Positions 18,076 to 26,541 of a stretch of 64,000 bases of DNA are shown one piece after another. The position numbers and the translations under genes are program-made. The DNA is from Flagellimonas sp. 389 (lineage in GTDB: Bacteria > Bacteroidota > Bacteroidia > Flavobacteriales > Flavobacteriaceae). Numbering within the stretch: the stretch's first letter is position 1; each line of letters begins with the position of its first letter. The DNA lies in contig NZ_JAHCMU010000002.1 in the NCBI RefSeq assembly GCF_018449435.1, positions 1-64,000 of the forward strand, written 5' to 3'. The notes below the pieces were generated by a model. The model made no database searches and was not told the DNA's origin. It saw only the letters and a program-made list of their open reading frames with translations.

Positions 18076-18534
18076 ATGAAAGAAAAGATACAAACCATTA
18101 GGTTATCGAAAATAGACCTATTTCTTTTTAAAAAGCTAGTTACGCTACTGAATGAAGTTTTTGAGGAAAACAGTACAGTCGCATCAGATGCCCATTTGCA
18201 AAAACTAATTGCCAAGCCCGAATTTTATGCTGTTGTTGCCATCTCCAATGATTTGATTATAGGAGGACTCACCGCCTATGAACTACAAAACTATTATACT
18301 GATAAAAGCGAACTATATATCTACGACATTGCCGTAAAGAGTGAATTTCAAAATAAAGGGATCGGTAAACAACTAATTAAACACCTAAAAGAACTGGGTT
18401 CTAAAAATAACATATCGACCATTTTCGTTGATGCACATTCCGGAGATAAACAAGCAGTTACATTTTATGAATCGGTATTTGGAGCGCGTGAAAAAGTAGA
18501 TCATTTTAATTTTGAGATTAAATCAAGTTCATAA
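18076..18534 (+). CDS. GNAT acetyltransferase, AAC(3)-I-like
   Basis: A 152-aa acetyl-CoA-dependent N-acetyltransferase. The acetyl-CoA loop is NKGIGKQLIKH, preceded by the strand YIYDIAVKSEF; FVDAHSGDKQAVTFYESVFG is the C-terminal signature. The sequence layout (IIGGLTAYEL, the YDIAV strand and DAHSGD) resembles aminoglycoside 3-N-acetyltransferases of type I. Chromosomal members are usually not clinical resistance genes, and substrate cannot be predicted. Convergent with the sigma factor gene, 2 bp apart. Confidence 0.82.
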   Translation: MKEKIQTIRLSKIDLFLFKKLVTLLNEVFEENSTVASDAHLQKLIAKPEFYAVVAISNDLIIGGLTAYELQNYYTDKSELYIYDIAVKSEFQNKGIGKQLIKHLKELGSKNNISTIFVDAHSGDKQAVTFYESVFGAREKVDHFNFEIKSSS

Positions 18535-18536
18535 AA

Positions 18537-19781
18537 TCACTTTTTCAATTTTTTTCTAAGATGTTCTTTCATCAATTCATTTTCTGATAGGTCAATGGCT
18601 TTTTCAAGGGTAGGCGTATAATTCTCAAGATCGTTGGTTTCAAACATTAATTCAGCCTTAATTGCAAAATATAGGGCAGTACTGCTAAAGTCATTTTTAT
18701 CAGCAGTTCTTCTCAATTCTGTAACCCCTTTATCCGCACCATGGACTTTGGCGAATGGAACTATGCGATTTAATGCTAACATGGGTGTGTATTGCATTCG
18801 TAACTGTACATCGTATAAATACAAAATACTTTTCCAGTCTGTTTTTTGAAAAGTCTCTGCACTACAATGATAATACGACCGGGCGGCCTCTAAATGATAC
18901 GTTGAAGGGTTTTTGTCAGATGTTCCAGCGTTTTCCAAATGATGAATCCCTATTTCTATAAGTTCCCCATTGTATTTGGACCTGTCTTGATGTTCCAAAG
19001 TAACCAAATCACCTTTTTCATCCAACCGGGCATCAAACCGGGAAGCATGAAAACACATTAAAGCAATCAATGCTTCCAAGTTAGGGTGTCTACAATACTT
19101 ATTTTCCTTGAGCAATAATGCCAAGCGCAACGCTTCGTAACAAATGTCCCTTTTTAAAACTTGTGAGCCCGTGGTAGCGGAATATCCTTCTGAAAACAAT
19201 AAATAGACTACTTGTAGAACTCTGAAAAGTCTAGATTGCAAACCCATTTGCACGGGAATTTGCAAAAACTGTACCTCTTCCCTGAACTTTTTCTTGGCTC
19301 TCGTGAACGATTTCGCTACAGTATCCTCTTTTTTCAATAAAGCTTCGGCCAACTCCTTATTGCTAAAGCCCCCAATCAATTTTAAACTTAAAATGATTTG
19401 ATATTCTTGTGAGAGCGAAGGATGGCAACATGCAAAAATCATCTTTAACTGGCTGTCGGAAATCGTGTCGCCCAAAGAAAGTTTACTTTCCGAAGTAGTT
19501 GTTTCCACAACTAGTCTATCTTCTAGGAAATCTATTTTCTTATCTCTCCGCAGAACATCGATAAGGGAATTACTGGCAACCCTGTACAACCAGGCCGTAG
19601 GATTATCTGGAATTGATTTATAGGCCCAAACCTGCATGGCCTTTAGAAAAGTATCTTGGGCCGCATCTTCAATTTGTTCCAAATGGGAAATTCCAAACTT
19701 GTTGGTCAACACGGCGACCACCTTTCCATATTCATTTCGGAAAAGGTGGTCAAGCGTATTGGTCAGGTTATTACCGTGCAT
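18537..19781 (-). CDS. ECF42-type RNA polymerase sigma factor
   Basis: A 414-aa sigma-70-family protein. Region 2 lies at about residues 10-75 (with DAAQDTFLKAMQVWAYK) and region 4 at about 105-165 (LKLIGGFSNKELAEALL). A C-terminal extension of about 240 residues (DUF6596, TPR-like; ALMCFHASRFDARLDEKG) distinguishes this group. ECF42 sigma factors lack an anti-sigma factor and are controlled through this extension and a DGPF/YciI protein encoded next door, as is the case here. Confidence 0.92.
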   Translation of the reverse strand: MHGNNLTNTLDHLFRNEYGKVVAVLTNKFGISHLEQIEDAAQDTFLKAMQVWAYKSIPDNPTAWLYRVASNSLIDVLRRDKKIDFLEDRLVVETTTSESKLSLGDTISDSQLKMIFACCHPSLSQEYQIILSLKLIGGFSNKELAEALLKKEDTVAKSFTRAKKKFREEVQFLQIPVQMGLQSRLFRVLQVVYLLFSEGYSATTGSQVLKRDICYEALRLALLLKENKYCRHPNLEALIALMCFHASRFDARLDEKGDLVTLEHQDRSKYNGELIEIGIHHLENAGTSDKNPSTYHLEAARSYYHCSAETFQKTDWKSILYLYDVQLRMQYTPMLALNRIVPFAKVHGADKGVTELRRTADKNDFSSTALYFAIKAELMFETNDLENYTPTLEKAIDLSENELMKEHLRKKLKK

Positions 19782-19821
19782 AAAAGGCCGTTAAATTCTG
19801 GCTTCAGTATTTTATAGCTCC

Positions 19822-20196
19822 TTAGTGTCCGTCCATTGTAATTATCTCACGTACTTCCACAAAACTACCTTCGTAGTCAAAAATGGGGCATCCCTTGGAT
19901 ATTTCTACGGCCTCATCCATAGTGTTGGCAGAGACGATCAGGTAACCTCCCACCATTTCAGCTCCTTCAGCAAATGGGCCATTGGTGACCAACTCACCTT
20001 TTTGATGTACTACCTTTCCATCCTCTGCCAATGGGAGACCATCTAAAAGTTGGCCCTTTTCTTTTAGACCTCCCATCCACTCCCCCCACACTTCCATATG
20101 GGCTTGTTTTTCTTCTTGTGATAACTTTTGAAAGGCTTTTTCCCCTCCTCTAAATAAATACAAAAAATTACTCATTGGTTCTTGTTTTGTGTCCAT
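19822..20196 (-). CDS. YciI/DGPF family protein
   Basis: A 124-aa ferredoxin-fold protein of the YCII-related family. GGEKAFQKLSQEEKQAH, VTNGPFAEGAEMVGGYL and VEVREIITMDGH are typical. It is 40 bp upstream of the ECF42 sigma gene on the same strand; this pair is the hallmark arrangement of that sigma group, in which the DGPF gene is the usual target and probable partner. Its biochemical role is unknown. Confidence 0.9.
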   Translation of the reverse strand: MDTKQEPMSNFLYLFRGGEKAFQKLSQEEKQAHMEVWGEWMGGLKEKGQLLDGLPLAEDGKVVHQKGELVTNGPFAEGAEMVGGYLIVSANTMDEAVEISKGCPIFDYEGSFVEVREIITMDGH

Positions 20197-20277
20197 TGTT
20201 GAATGGACTGATTTATACTTTGTTTATATTACTAAGACGAAAACAAAGTATTGGATTGGACAATCTCTTTAAAATTA

Positions 20278-21351
20278 TTAAAACAATTTCATTTGACCGT
20301 CTTTGTATTGCTCATGTACGTCTTTGTTCAACTTGGGAAAGCTCCTGTCCTTAAAATAAAGATGTCTCGCCAATTTTGCCATGTCATGTATTTGGGTCGC
20401 TATTTTGCCCTCGCCCCTGTTGCGGAGACCAAAACGAATGTCATTGATTGAACCTCCATGGCAATCTTGAATAAGGTGTAGCACTTTTTCGGCCCTATCT
20501 GGCATAGCCTTTCGAATCCAATCGGTAAAAATCTGACCGATAGCCCCGTTTAAACGCACTATGGTAAAAGCAAAAGATACCGCTCCGTGATCCGCGGTTG
20601 CTTTAGCAAGTTTCAATAGTTCATGACTGTTGATTCCCGGAATCATTGGAGCGAGCATGGCATTGACCGGAATTTTATTTTCTGACAATACTTTGATGGT
20701 GTTCAAACGTTTTTGAATGGAAGCTGTTCTCGGTTCCAGTTTCCTTCTTGTTTTTTCTGAAAGTGAGGTGACCGAAATGTTCACCCCCACCAACTGATGG
20801 GCATTCAACTCCTTTAAGACATCCAAATCCCGAAGGATCAGAGCGTTTTTTGTGATGATACCCACCGGATGGCGATACTTTAAAAAAACCTTTAGACAAG
20901 CTCTGGTAATCTCAAATTGTTTCTCCGCAGGTTGATAGCAATCCGTGTTCCCGGACATAACGATGGTCTGTGCCTTCCAATTCTTATGTTTTATTTTAGT
21001 TGCCAACAACTCTGGGGCGAACTTCTTCACCAAAATTTTTCGCTCAAAATCCAGTCCTGCACTATACCCCCAATATTCGTGGGCGTTGCGGGCGTAGCAA
21101 TAAATGCACCCGTGCTCGCAACCCTGGTAAGGATTCATGGAATAGGACATGCCCACATCTGGGCTGTCCACTTTGTTTACAATGGTCTTGGGAAATATAG
21201 GGATGTACTCGGTCTTGGTCTTTTCAGGTTCTTCATTTTCCAAACGACAGAATTCCAAGAAGTCCTCCCGCATTTCATACACATGTTGAAGAAATCTATT
21301 GGGTGTGTTTTTCTGGGCACCGCGACCTTTTAGGAATTCTTTGGATTTCAT
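20278..21351 (-). CDS. PA0069 family radical SAM protein
   Basis: A 357-aa radical S-adenosylmethionine protein related to spore photoproduct lyase. The 4Fe-4S ligands are C78, C82 and C85 (GCEHGCIYCYAR). YSMNPYQGCEH, VMSGNTDCYQPAE and ITKNALILRDLD are characteristic of the PA0069/Rv2578c group. Its reaction is not established; the Pseudomonas homologue is, to my knowledge, in the LexA regulon, suggesting a DNA-repair role. A nested palindrome with a promoter-like box at its centre lies 3-38 bp before the start codon. Confidence 0.9.
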   Translation of the reverse strand: MKSKEFLKGRGAQKNTPNRFLQHVYEMREDFLEFCRLENEEPEKTKTEYIPIFPKTIVNKVDSPDVGMSYSMNPYQGCEHGCIYCYARNAHEYWGYSAGLDFERKILVKKFAPELLATKIKHKNWKAQTIVMSGNTDCYQPAEKQFEITRACLKVFLKYRHPVGIITKNALILRDLDVLKELNAHQLVGVNISVTSLSEKTRRKLEPRTASIQKRLNTIKVLSENKIPVNAMLAPMIPGINSHELLKLAKATADHGAVSFAFTIVRLNGAIGQIFTDWIRKAMPDRAEKVLHLIQDCHGGSINDIRFGLRNRGEGKIATQIHDMAKLARHLYFKDRSFPKLNKDVHEQYKDGQMKLF

Positions 21352-21353
21352 TT

Positions 21354-21389
21354 ATTGGATTTATTCCAAATTTATGGAATTTATCCAAT
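21354..21389 (-). promoter_or_regulatory. Nested palindromic operator over a -7 box
   Basis: ATTGGAT-TT-ATTCCA-AATTTA-TGGAAT-TT-ATCCAAT is a perfect nested inverted repeat of 36 bp apart from its 6-nt centre. On the minus strand the centre holds TAAATTTG (21374-21367), an exact TAnnTTTG box, so a protein bound here would cover the promoter. The start codon of the radical SAM gene is 3 bp further on, implying a leader of only some ten bases. Confidence 0.65.
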
Positions 21390-21411
21390 ATCTTATATCG
21401 TCCATACATAA

Positions 21412-21438
21412 AAAAGCTGGGCGACCTGCCCAGCTTTT
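21412..21438 (-). terminator. Intrinsic terminator of the DUF-like lipoprotein gene
   Basis: Arms AAAAGCTGGGC and GCCCAGCTTTT with a 5-nt loop, followed on the minus strand by TTTTTTAT. It lies 43 bp after the stop of the collagen-like lipoprotein gene and insulates the radical SAM gene from it. Confidence 0.88.
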
Positions 21439-21480
21439 CAATTGATCAATTTAAAAATGATATAAAATAGGTTGGATATA

Positions 21481-22110
21481 TTACAATCCAAAGTAATTGG
21501 CCACTGCGTTATAATCACTAGTGTCCACTCTGGCCGTTTTGAGTTCTGCCATTACGCTTTCGCTGTTCTTTGATGCATTGTTAAGCTCTACTGCTACAAC
21601 GATTACTTTGGTATATTGTCCACCTGGAATAACAGTAGAAGAATTATCGCTGGTCTTATGAAATCTTACTTCGAAATTATTATTATTTTCAAAATCGAAA
21701 AATATTCTTGTATAAACACTATTATTGGATAAATAACCTGGCATAATATATCTTAAACCATCTTTATGTTCTATATAAAAAAGATAGCCATAGTTTTCAG
21801 GTTCTGCCAGGAAAATGTTTAAATCGAGAACCAGGCTGCTATAGTCATCATTTACATCAAGATTATAAGTAAAAGCCTGTACATTGGCATTGCCTGCAAC
21901 TCCTTGTTCGCCTTGGCAATCGAGAGCATCAAAGTTGCCATCATCATTGACATCCTCTTCTGCATCTCCAGTTCCGTTACCATTAAGGTCCCAACAGCTT
22001 ACACCATCGGCACCGGGCAGTCCGTCCGTTCCATCCTCGCCATTGGAGCATGCGCCCAAGGTCAATGCCGTACAAAGTAGGGCCATGTTCATTAATTTAA
22101 TTGTTTTCAT
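21481..22110 (-). CDS. Lipoprotein with collagen-like and Asp/Asn-rich segment
   Basis: A 209-aa exported protein that I do not recognise by function. The N-terminus is a lipoprotein signal (lipobox LTLGAC, cysteine at about residue 21). It is followed by a short collagen-like run (GEDGTDGLPGADGVSCW) and an acidic, calcium-loop-like stretch (DLNGNGTGDAEEDVNDDGN) closed by a cysteine, a pattern seen in many flavobacterial surface proteins. The C-terminal 150 residues look beta-rich. A promoter-like box stands at 22146-22139 and a terminator follows. Monocistronic. Confidence 0.78.
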   Translation of the reverse strand: MKTIKLMNMALLCTALTLGACSNGEDGTDGLPGADGVSCWDLNGNGTGDAEEDVNDDGNFDALDCQGEQGVAGNANVQAFTYNLDVNDDYSSLVLDLNIFLAEPENYGYLFYIEHKDGLRYIMPGYLSNNSVYTRIFFDFENNNNFEVRFHKTSDNSSTVIPGGQYTKVIVVAVELNNASKNSESVMAELKTARVDTSDYNAVANYFGL

Positions 22111-22138
22111 CGGTTTACTTTTTTATGGGTTATACCGT

Positions 22139-22146
22139 CAAAAGTA
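22139..22146 (-). promoter_or_regulatory. Promoter-like -7 box of the lipoprotein gene
   Basis: CAAAAGTA on the plus strand reads TACTTTTG on the minus strand, an exact TAnnTTTG match, 29 bp before the start codon. The nearest upstream TTG is 27 bp away, longer than usual. Confidence 0.4.
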
Positions 22147-22353
22147 GTTTGGCCTTAAAGTTCATTTATAGTACAATTGACCTTTGCCCTATATAGATTG
22201 ATGGATGCCTAGATTGAGTTGATATGAGGCGATTTTTGAGCGGCTTTTCTTGTTTCCAACCCATAGATAACCATGGATATAGTTCAACTATAACCTGTAA
22301 CCGCTAGGAAAACCCCATTTGGGTATTACGAACATTTTAGTACAACAACAAAA

Positions 22354-22370
22354 ACCTTCTTAAAGAAGGT
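22354..22370 (-). terminator. Intrinsic terminator of the 516-aa exported protein gene
   Basis: Arms ACCTTCT and AGAAGGT with a 3-nt loop, followed on the minus strand by TTTTTGTTGTT. It lies 50 bp after the stop codon of the gene ending at 22420. Confidence 0.75.
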
Positions 22371-22419
22371 CTCTTAGATTTTCATTCTAAAAATATATGG
22401 TAAGAATTAAGTGCTCAAT

Positions 22420-23970
22420 CTATTTGAAGTTCACTTTTACCAGCTGTTTTTTATTTCCCCGTTTTGCATAGAAAAGCATTTTGTCTTCTTCCTCATCTTT
22501 GAGGGGTTTTGAGACCATTAACGGTAGGCGTGCTTCTTGATTATCTATTATCTTTTCATAATCCATAACCCCATTTTCATCCAAAGAGATCATGAAAACA
22601 TTTCTGTTTCTGCTCAATCCCTGTTTGAATATAAGACGTTCATTGTTGATAAGTTGCGGATTTTCTGAAGCCGTACAGATAAAGAAATACGTCTTTCCAT
22701 CTTTGGAATACGAACTGTAGGAAGCATAGGCACCATCTCCTTGGGTCACCTCTGCTTTGTTAATGTTTCGTGCCCATGCCAGATCGCCATTGGTTTTTAA
22801 CTTGGCACTTACAATATCGTTATGATGGTATCGCTCAACTTTTACCCGTTGTCCTGCACCCGTAGCTTGTATGCTGTTGGTGACAAAGTATTCTTCGGCA
22901 TTAAAAAAGATTTCGCTTTGCGGTGTCACCTCCACTCCCTTAAAAACGAGGTTCTTGATGACCTTGTCCTCATCCCTTCCAAACTTGTCTTCCATAAACT
23001 GTTGGGAGAACGGATTGTATTTTTTTGTGTTGATGGTAAGGGTAGTCGGATTTACATCAAAATAGGCAATTCCATTGTATCGATTATCCTTTCTATCTGC
23101 ATAAAAACCTGTACAGACCAGTCTGTCATTCAAAATTATTGGAAACAAACTCTCCGAATATTTTCCTGGGTCGTCAAAGGATTGGGTTTGGCTTCCACCT
23201 TTAGAAACTTTTACCAATTCATATTGAAACTTTCGTTCTTCGACCCGAAAACGCTTCTTTTTAAAGTATGCCTTCCCAACGATATAGGCCGTTTCCAAAT
23301 CTTTTGAAAAGGCTACGTTTTCAAAGGCATAGTTTTTCTCCTCGATCTCATACGAAAAGTCATGTTCAAACTTCTTGTTCAACGCTGTATCGTACATATG
23401 GATAATATGCTTGTTACTTTTCCCTTTCTTGTGGTGGGTACTGATAATAAAACCTGTCTTCTCTTGATTAAAGAGTATCGCCGTTGAAAACCCATTGGAG
23501 AAATTACGGTTGTAATAATTCTTGCCCACAGGGTTTCTAACCTCCTCAGAAGAAATTGAAAGTAGCTTTTGTGGCTTAAAATTGATATCGATTATCGGGG
23601 TCCTATGAATCCAATACTCATATTGACCCGTTCCATAATTGTAGTTCAGAAACAAAAGATTTAGCTGTCCGTTGGTCAAAAAACCATCTACAAAATCCAA
23701 GCCTTTGAGTTTGTAATTGTATTCAGAAACCAACTCCAAGTCGCTATTGTAACGTTCTATCAAATAACCCTTTGGTTTTAGGATCATTCCCTGAAAATAG
23801 CCTCGCACCAAAATGTAGCCACCTTCTCCATCTTCTTCAATGGTGAGTAGGTTTGAGTAACGGTGCCTGTCATTGAACTTTTCTCCAAAATCATAGGAAA
23901 CGGGCATCTTCTGGGCATACCCGAGTACTCCCGCTAAAAGGAGGCATAGTACTACTAGCTGTTTCGTCAT
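22420..23970 (-). CDS. Unrecognised exported protein, 516 aa
   Basis: Starts with a signal peptide (MTKQLVVLCLLLAGVLGYAQ, cleavage likely after YAQ), so the product is periplasmic or outer-membrane associated. The rest is predicted beta-rich with repeated short strands (for example YILVRGYFQG, YEYWIHRTP, LICTGFY-like turns), as in propeller or surface proteins, but I cannot match a family. It lies 27 bp after the enoyl-CoA hydratase gene and may be co-transcribed with it, although the functions do not suggest a link. A terminator follows. Confidence 0.8.
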   Translation of the reverse strand: MTKQLVVLCLLLAGVLGYAQKMPVSYDFGEKFNDRHRYSNLLTIEEDGEGGYILVRGYFQGMILKPKGYLIERYNSDLELVSEYNYKLKGLDFVDGFLTNGQLNLLFLNYNYGTGQYEYWIHRTPIIDINFKPQKLLSISSEEVRNPVGKNYYNRNFSNGFSTAILFNQEKTGFIISTHHKKGKSNKHIIHMYDTALNKKFEHDFSYEIEEKNYAFENVAFSKDLETAYIVGKAYFKKKRFRVEERKFQYELVKVSKGGSQTQSFDDPGKYSESLFPIILNDRLVCTGFYADRKDNRYNGIAYFDVNPTTLTINTKKYNPFSQQFMEDKFGRDEDKVIKNLVFKGVEVTPQSEIFFNAEEYFVTNSIQATGAGQRVKVERYHHNDIVSAKLKTNGDLAWARNINKAEVTQGDGAYASYSSYSKDGKTYFFICTASENPQLINNERLIFKQGLSRNRNVFMISLDENGVMDYEKIIDNQEARLPLMVSKPLKDEEEDKMLFYAKRGNKKQLVKVNFK

Positions 23971-23997
23971 AATCGTCTGGTTGGGTTAAACCAAAGG

Positions 23998-24780
23998 TTA
24001 TGATCCAGGGAAATCGGCTTTTCGTTTTTCAAGAAAGGCAGTAGTACCTTCTTTAAAGTCGTTGGTGCCGAAACACGCTCCAAAAGCATCGATTTCTATG
24101 GCATAACCATTTTCATCATACTTAAAACCTGCATTTATGGCATTTATTGCATATTTTATCGCCACAGTGGAGTTATTCGATATCTTGCTCGCAATTTTAA
24201 GAGAAAGTGGCAATAATTCTTCTTGAGGCACTACATGATTGACCAATCCGTAGCCAAGAGCTTTTTCGGCATCGATCATTCCTGCCGTCATGATAATCTC
24301 CATCGCTCTTCCTTTTCCTATGAGTTGGGGCAAGCGCTGGGTTCCTCCATAACCGGGAATTACCCCCAAAGAAACCTCTGGCAATCCCATTTTGGCATTG
24401 GTGCTTGCTATTCTAAAATGACAGGACATGGCCAGTTCCAATCCACCTCCCAAAGCAAATCCGTTCACGGCGGCTATAACGGGTGTAGAAAGGTTTTCCA
24501 CAAAATCAAAAAGTATTCGTTGCCCTTCCGCAGCCAGTTTGCCTGCTTCGGCCACCGAGAAATCCGCAAACTCAGATATATCTGCCCCAGCTACAAATGC
24601 TTTTTCGCCCGTGCCGGTTATCACAATTACCTTTATTTCTTTATCATCGTCCAGTTCTTTAAAGGCTGTATGGAGCTCTTCGATAGTCCTTTTATTAAGT
24701 GCATTCAGTTTTTTAGGCCGATTTATAGTGATTGTTGCAATGTTGTTTTCTTCTTCGATATAGATGTTTTCGTAATTCAT
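23998..24780 (-). CDS. Enoyl-CoA hydratase/isomerase family protein
   Basis: A 260-aa crotonase-fold enzyme expected to hydrate short-chain trans-2-enoyl-CoA (for example crotonyl-CoA). The oxyanion-hole stretches are AFVAGADISEF and FALGGGLELAMSCHF, and the catalytic glutamates are in GGLELAM and LPEVSLGVIPGYGGTQRL. The full crotonase length and both glutamates favour a true hydratase. A box reading TAATTTTG on the minus strand lies about 54 bp before the start. Chain length cannot be told from sequence. Confidence 0.93.
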   Translation of the reverse strand: MNYENIYIEEENNIATITINRPKKLNALNKRTIEELHTAFKELDDDKEIKVIVITGTGEKAFVAGADISEFADFSVAEAGKLAAEGQRILFDFVENLSTPVIAAVNGFALGGGLELAMSCHFRIASTNAKMGLPEVSLGVIPGYGGTQRLPQLIGKGRAMEIIMTAGMIDAEKALGYGLVNHVVPQEELLPLSLKIASKISNNSTVAIKYAINAINAGFKYDENGYAIEIDAFGACFGTNDFKEGTTAFLEKRKADFPGS

Positions 24781-24861
24781 TTTGATGTTATTTTAAGTAT
24801 AAAATATATTGTAGTTAACGTAGTAAATTTCAGCAAAATTAAAGCCTTTTAGCCCTAAATT

Positions 24862-26310
24862 TTACTCTTTTGGGAATTTTACCGTAAAAACGGTTCCTTT
24901 ATTGACTTGTGAAGTAAATTGAATTGTTCCGTTGTAATTTTCGACAATATTTTTAACCATTCCCAGACCAAGACCCATACCACTTGTTTTAGAGGTAAAC
25001 TTTGGCTCAAATATCTTTTCCTTGAACTCATCTGCGATTCCGATACCGTTATCGGCGACTGAGATCTTTACATGGCCCCTTTCAGATGCAACTGTTACCA
25101 GAATACGTGGAGATCCTACCTCTGGAACTGCTTGGATAGCATTCTTGACCAAATTAGTGACGACCCGAATCAATTGTGTACGATCCAGTTTTGCAATGAT
25201 TTCCTTTTCGTCGGTTAGAAAATGAATGTAATCTTCATTAAAGATGTCCAAAGCCAACTTCACGATTTTCACCACATTCAGTGTTTCGTTCTGTTGAGCC
25301 GGCATCTTGGCAAAATTTGAGAAAGCAGATGCTATATTGCTCATGGTATCTATCTGCTGAATCAGAGTTTTGGAGAACTCTTTTACTTTCGATTCAGCCT
25401 TAGGATCATTGGGGTCAAACTTGCGTTCAAAGCTCTGTACGGTAAGCCTTAGCGGTGTCAATGGGTTTTTGATTTCGTGGGCTACTTGTTTGGCCATTTC
25501 ACGCCATGCCTGTTCCCGTTCGCTACGTGCCAACTTTACGGCACTTTCTTCCAATTCATCAATCATTCCATTGTAGGAGTCTACTAACTTCCCAATTTCT
25601 TCAGTGGTATCCTTTATAAAGATTTTTTCATTCCGCTTTGTCAAATCTGTCAACGCCATCATTTCTGAAACTGTCTGCAGCGAACGGGTGATATATTTTG
25701 AAATAAAATAAGCCAAGATAATTGCCGAAAGCAGCATTAACAGATACACTCCGCCCAAACGAAATAAAAATTCCCTAAGTTCCATATTGTTAAAGGAGTT
25801 GTCCTCAAAATAGGGAAGATTCATTATGCCGATGGGCTTAAACTTGGTATCGTTGATATAGGTATAAGAAGCTTTATAGTTATCCCCAGCAGCAGATTTT
25901 TCTTCTACATATCGTTTATCCGCGCTCATACTTAGACTATTCAGAACTTCGGCATCCAAACAATTTGACACGGAGTCTATTTCAAAACTGGGACGAGAAC
26001 TTCGTATCAACGTTCCATCAAGGTCATAGATATTAAAAGATACATTTTGTACATCTGCTATCTTATAAATCTCGTGCTTAAAAATATGTTGAAGGTTTTC
26101 GGTAATCTCAGGGTACGTGGTTTCCTTAAGCACATAAGCGATGCTTTGAAGAATCTGTTCTTCCTTCCGTTCCAGTCTATTTTCGTGATAATCTCTGCTC
26201 TGTTCTTGATATTGATAAAGCGTTACCCCAGCTATGAGTACAGATGCTATGAGCACCAATAATATCATTGTGAAGAAAATACGGGACCGTAACGATAATT
26301 TTTTGAACAA
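24862..26310 (-). CDS. NtrY-like HAMP sensor histidine kinase
   Basis: A 482-aa inner-membrane kinase. Two transmembrane helices (about 10-30 and 180-203) bracket a periplasmic sensor of 150 residues. A HAMP linker (about 203-258), HisKA domain with the phospho-histidine in [14 protein letters not shown], and a HATPase domain ([30 protein letters not shown]) follow. The HEIKNPLTP form is that of NtrY-type kinases. No response regulator gene is adjacent, so the partner is elsewhere. It is 81 bp upstream of the crotonase gene. Confidence 0.92.
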   Translation of the reverse strand: MFKKLSLRSRIFFTMILLVLIASVLIAGVTLYQYQEQSRDYHENRLERKEEQILQSIAYVLKETTYPEITENLQHIFKHEIYKIADVQNVSFNIYDLDGTLIRSSRPSFEIDSVSNCLDAEVLNSLSMSADKRYVEEKSAAGDNYKASYTYINDTKFKPIGIMNLPYFEDNSFNNMELREFLFRLGGVYLLMLLSAIILAYFISKYITRSLQTVSEMMALTDLTKRNEKIFIKDTTEEIGKLVDSYNGMIDELEESAVKLARSEREQAWREMAKQVAHEIKNPLTPLRLTVQSFERKFDPNDPKAESKVKEFSKTLIQQIDTMSNIASAFSNFAKMPAQQNETLNVVKIVKLALDIFNEDYIHFLTDEKEIIAKLDRTQLIRVVTNLVKNAIQAVPEVGSPRILVTVASERGHVKISVADNGIGIADEFKEKIFEPKFTSKTSGMGLGLGMVKNIVENYNGTIQFTSQVNKGTVFTVKFPKE

Positions 26311-26362
26311 TTCGCTTTGAATTTGGACTTAAAGTTAGCAATAATCGAACCAGACTCAAAAG

Positions 26363-26540
26363 CAAATACAAACTCAAGTTTAAAGTGCAGGTGCAAATTC
26401 AAAGTACAAGCGCAAGTTCAGATTTAGGGTTAATATAGCCACTTCGTTTCTAATTATTGTTTAAGGCTTTACGCTTACAGCTTTTATCCTTGACCCTTGG
26501 CTGAGTAATTGAATTTGTACTTGAACTTGAGTTTATCGTT
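26363..26540. repeat. Imperfect and inverted low-complexity repeats
   Basis: Three degenerate 19-bp copies of an AAGTACAAGCGCAAGTTCA-like unit (26363-26419) are followed about 90 bp later by an inverted relative (about 26511-26540, TTTGTACTTGAACTTGAG). They fill the gap between the kinase and hemJ genes. They look like an old, decayed tandem array; no gene is present. Confidence 0.5.
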
Positions 26541-26541
26541 G

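Larger units (their letters stand above)
22111..22419. other. Intergenic region, 0.3 kb
   Basis: Between two minus-strand exported-protein genes. It holds a promoter-like box for the downstream lipoprotein gene (22139-22146), a perfect palindrome TATAGTT-C-AACTATA (22278-22292), and the terminator of the upstream gene (22354-22370). No gene seen. Confidence 0.7.

Noticed and set aside
18076-18534. Acquired aminoglycoside resistance gene
   Set aside because: The resemblance to AAC(3)-I is general; no integron, transposon or codon-use break is visible around it.
22822-23307. 161-codon plus-strand frame opposite the 516-aa exported protein
   Set aside because: Antisense shadow; the minus-strand frame has a clear signal peptide and terminator.
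24223-24852. 209-codon plus-strand reading frame opposite the crotonase gene
   Set aside because: Antisense to a well-conserved enzyme; the composition is that of a shadow frame and no family is recognisable.
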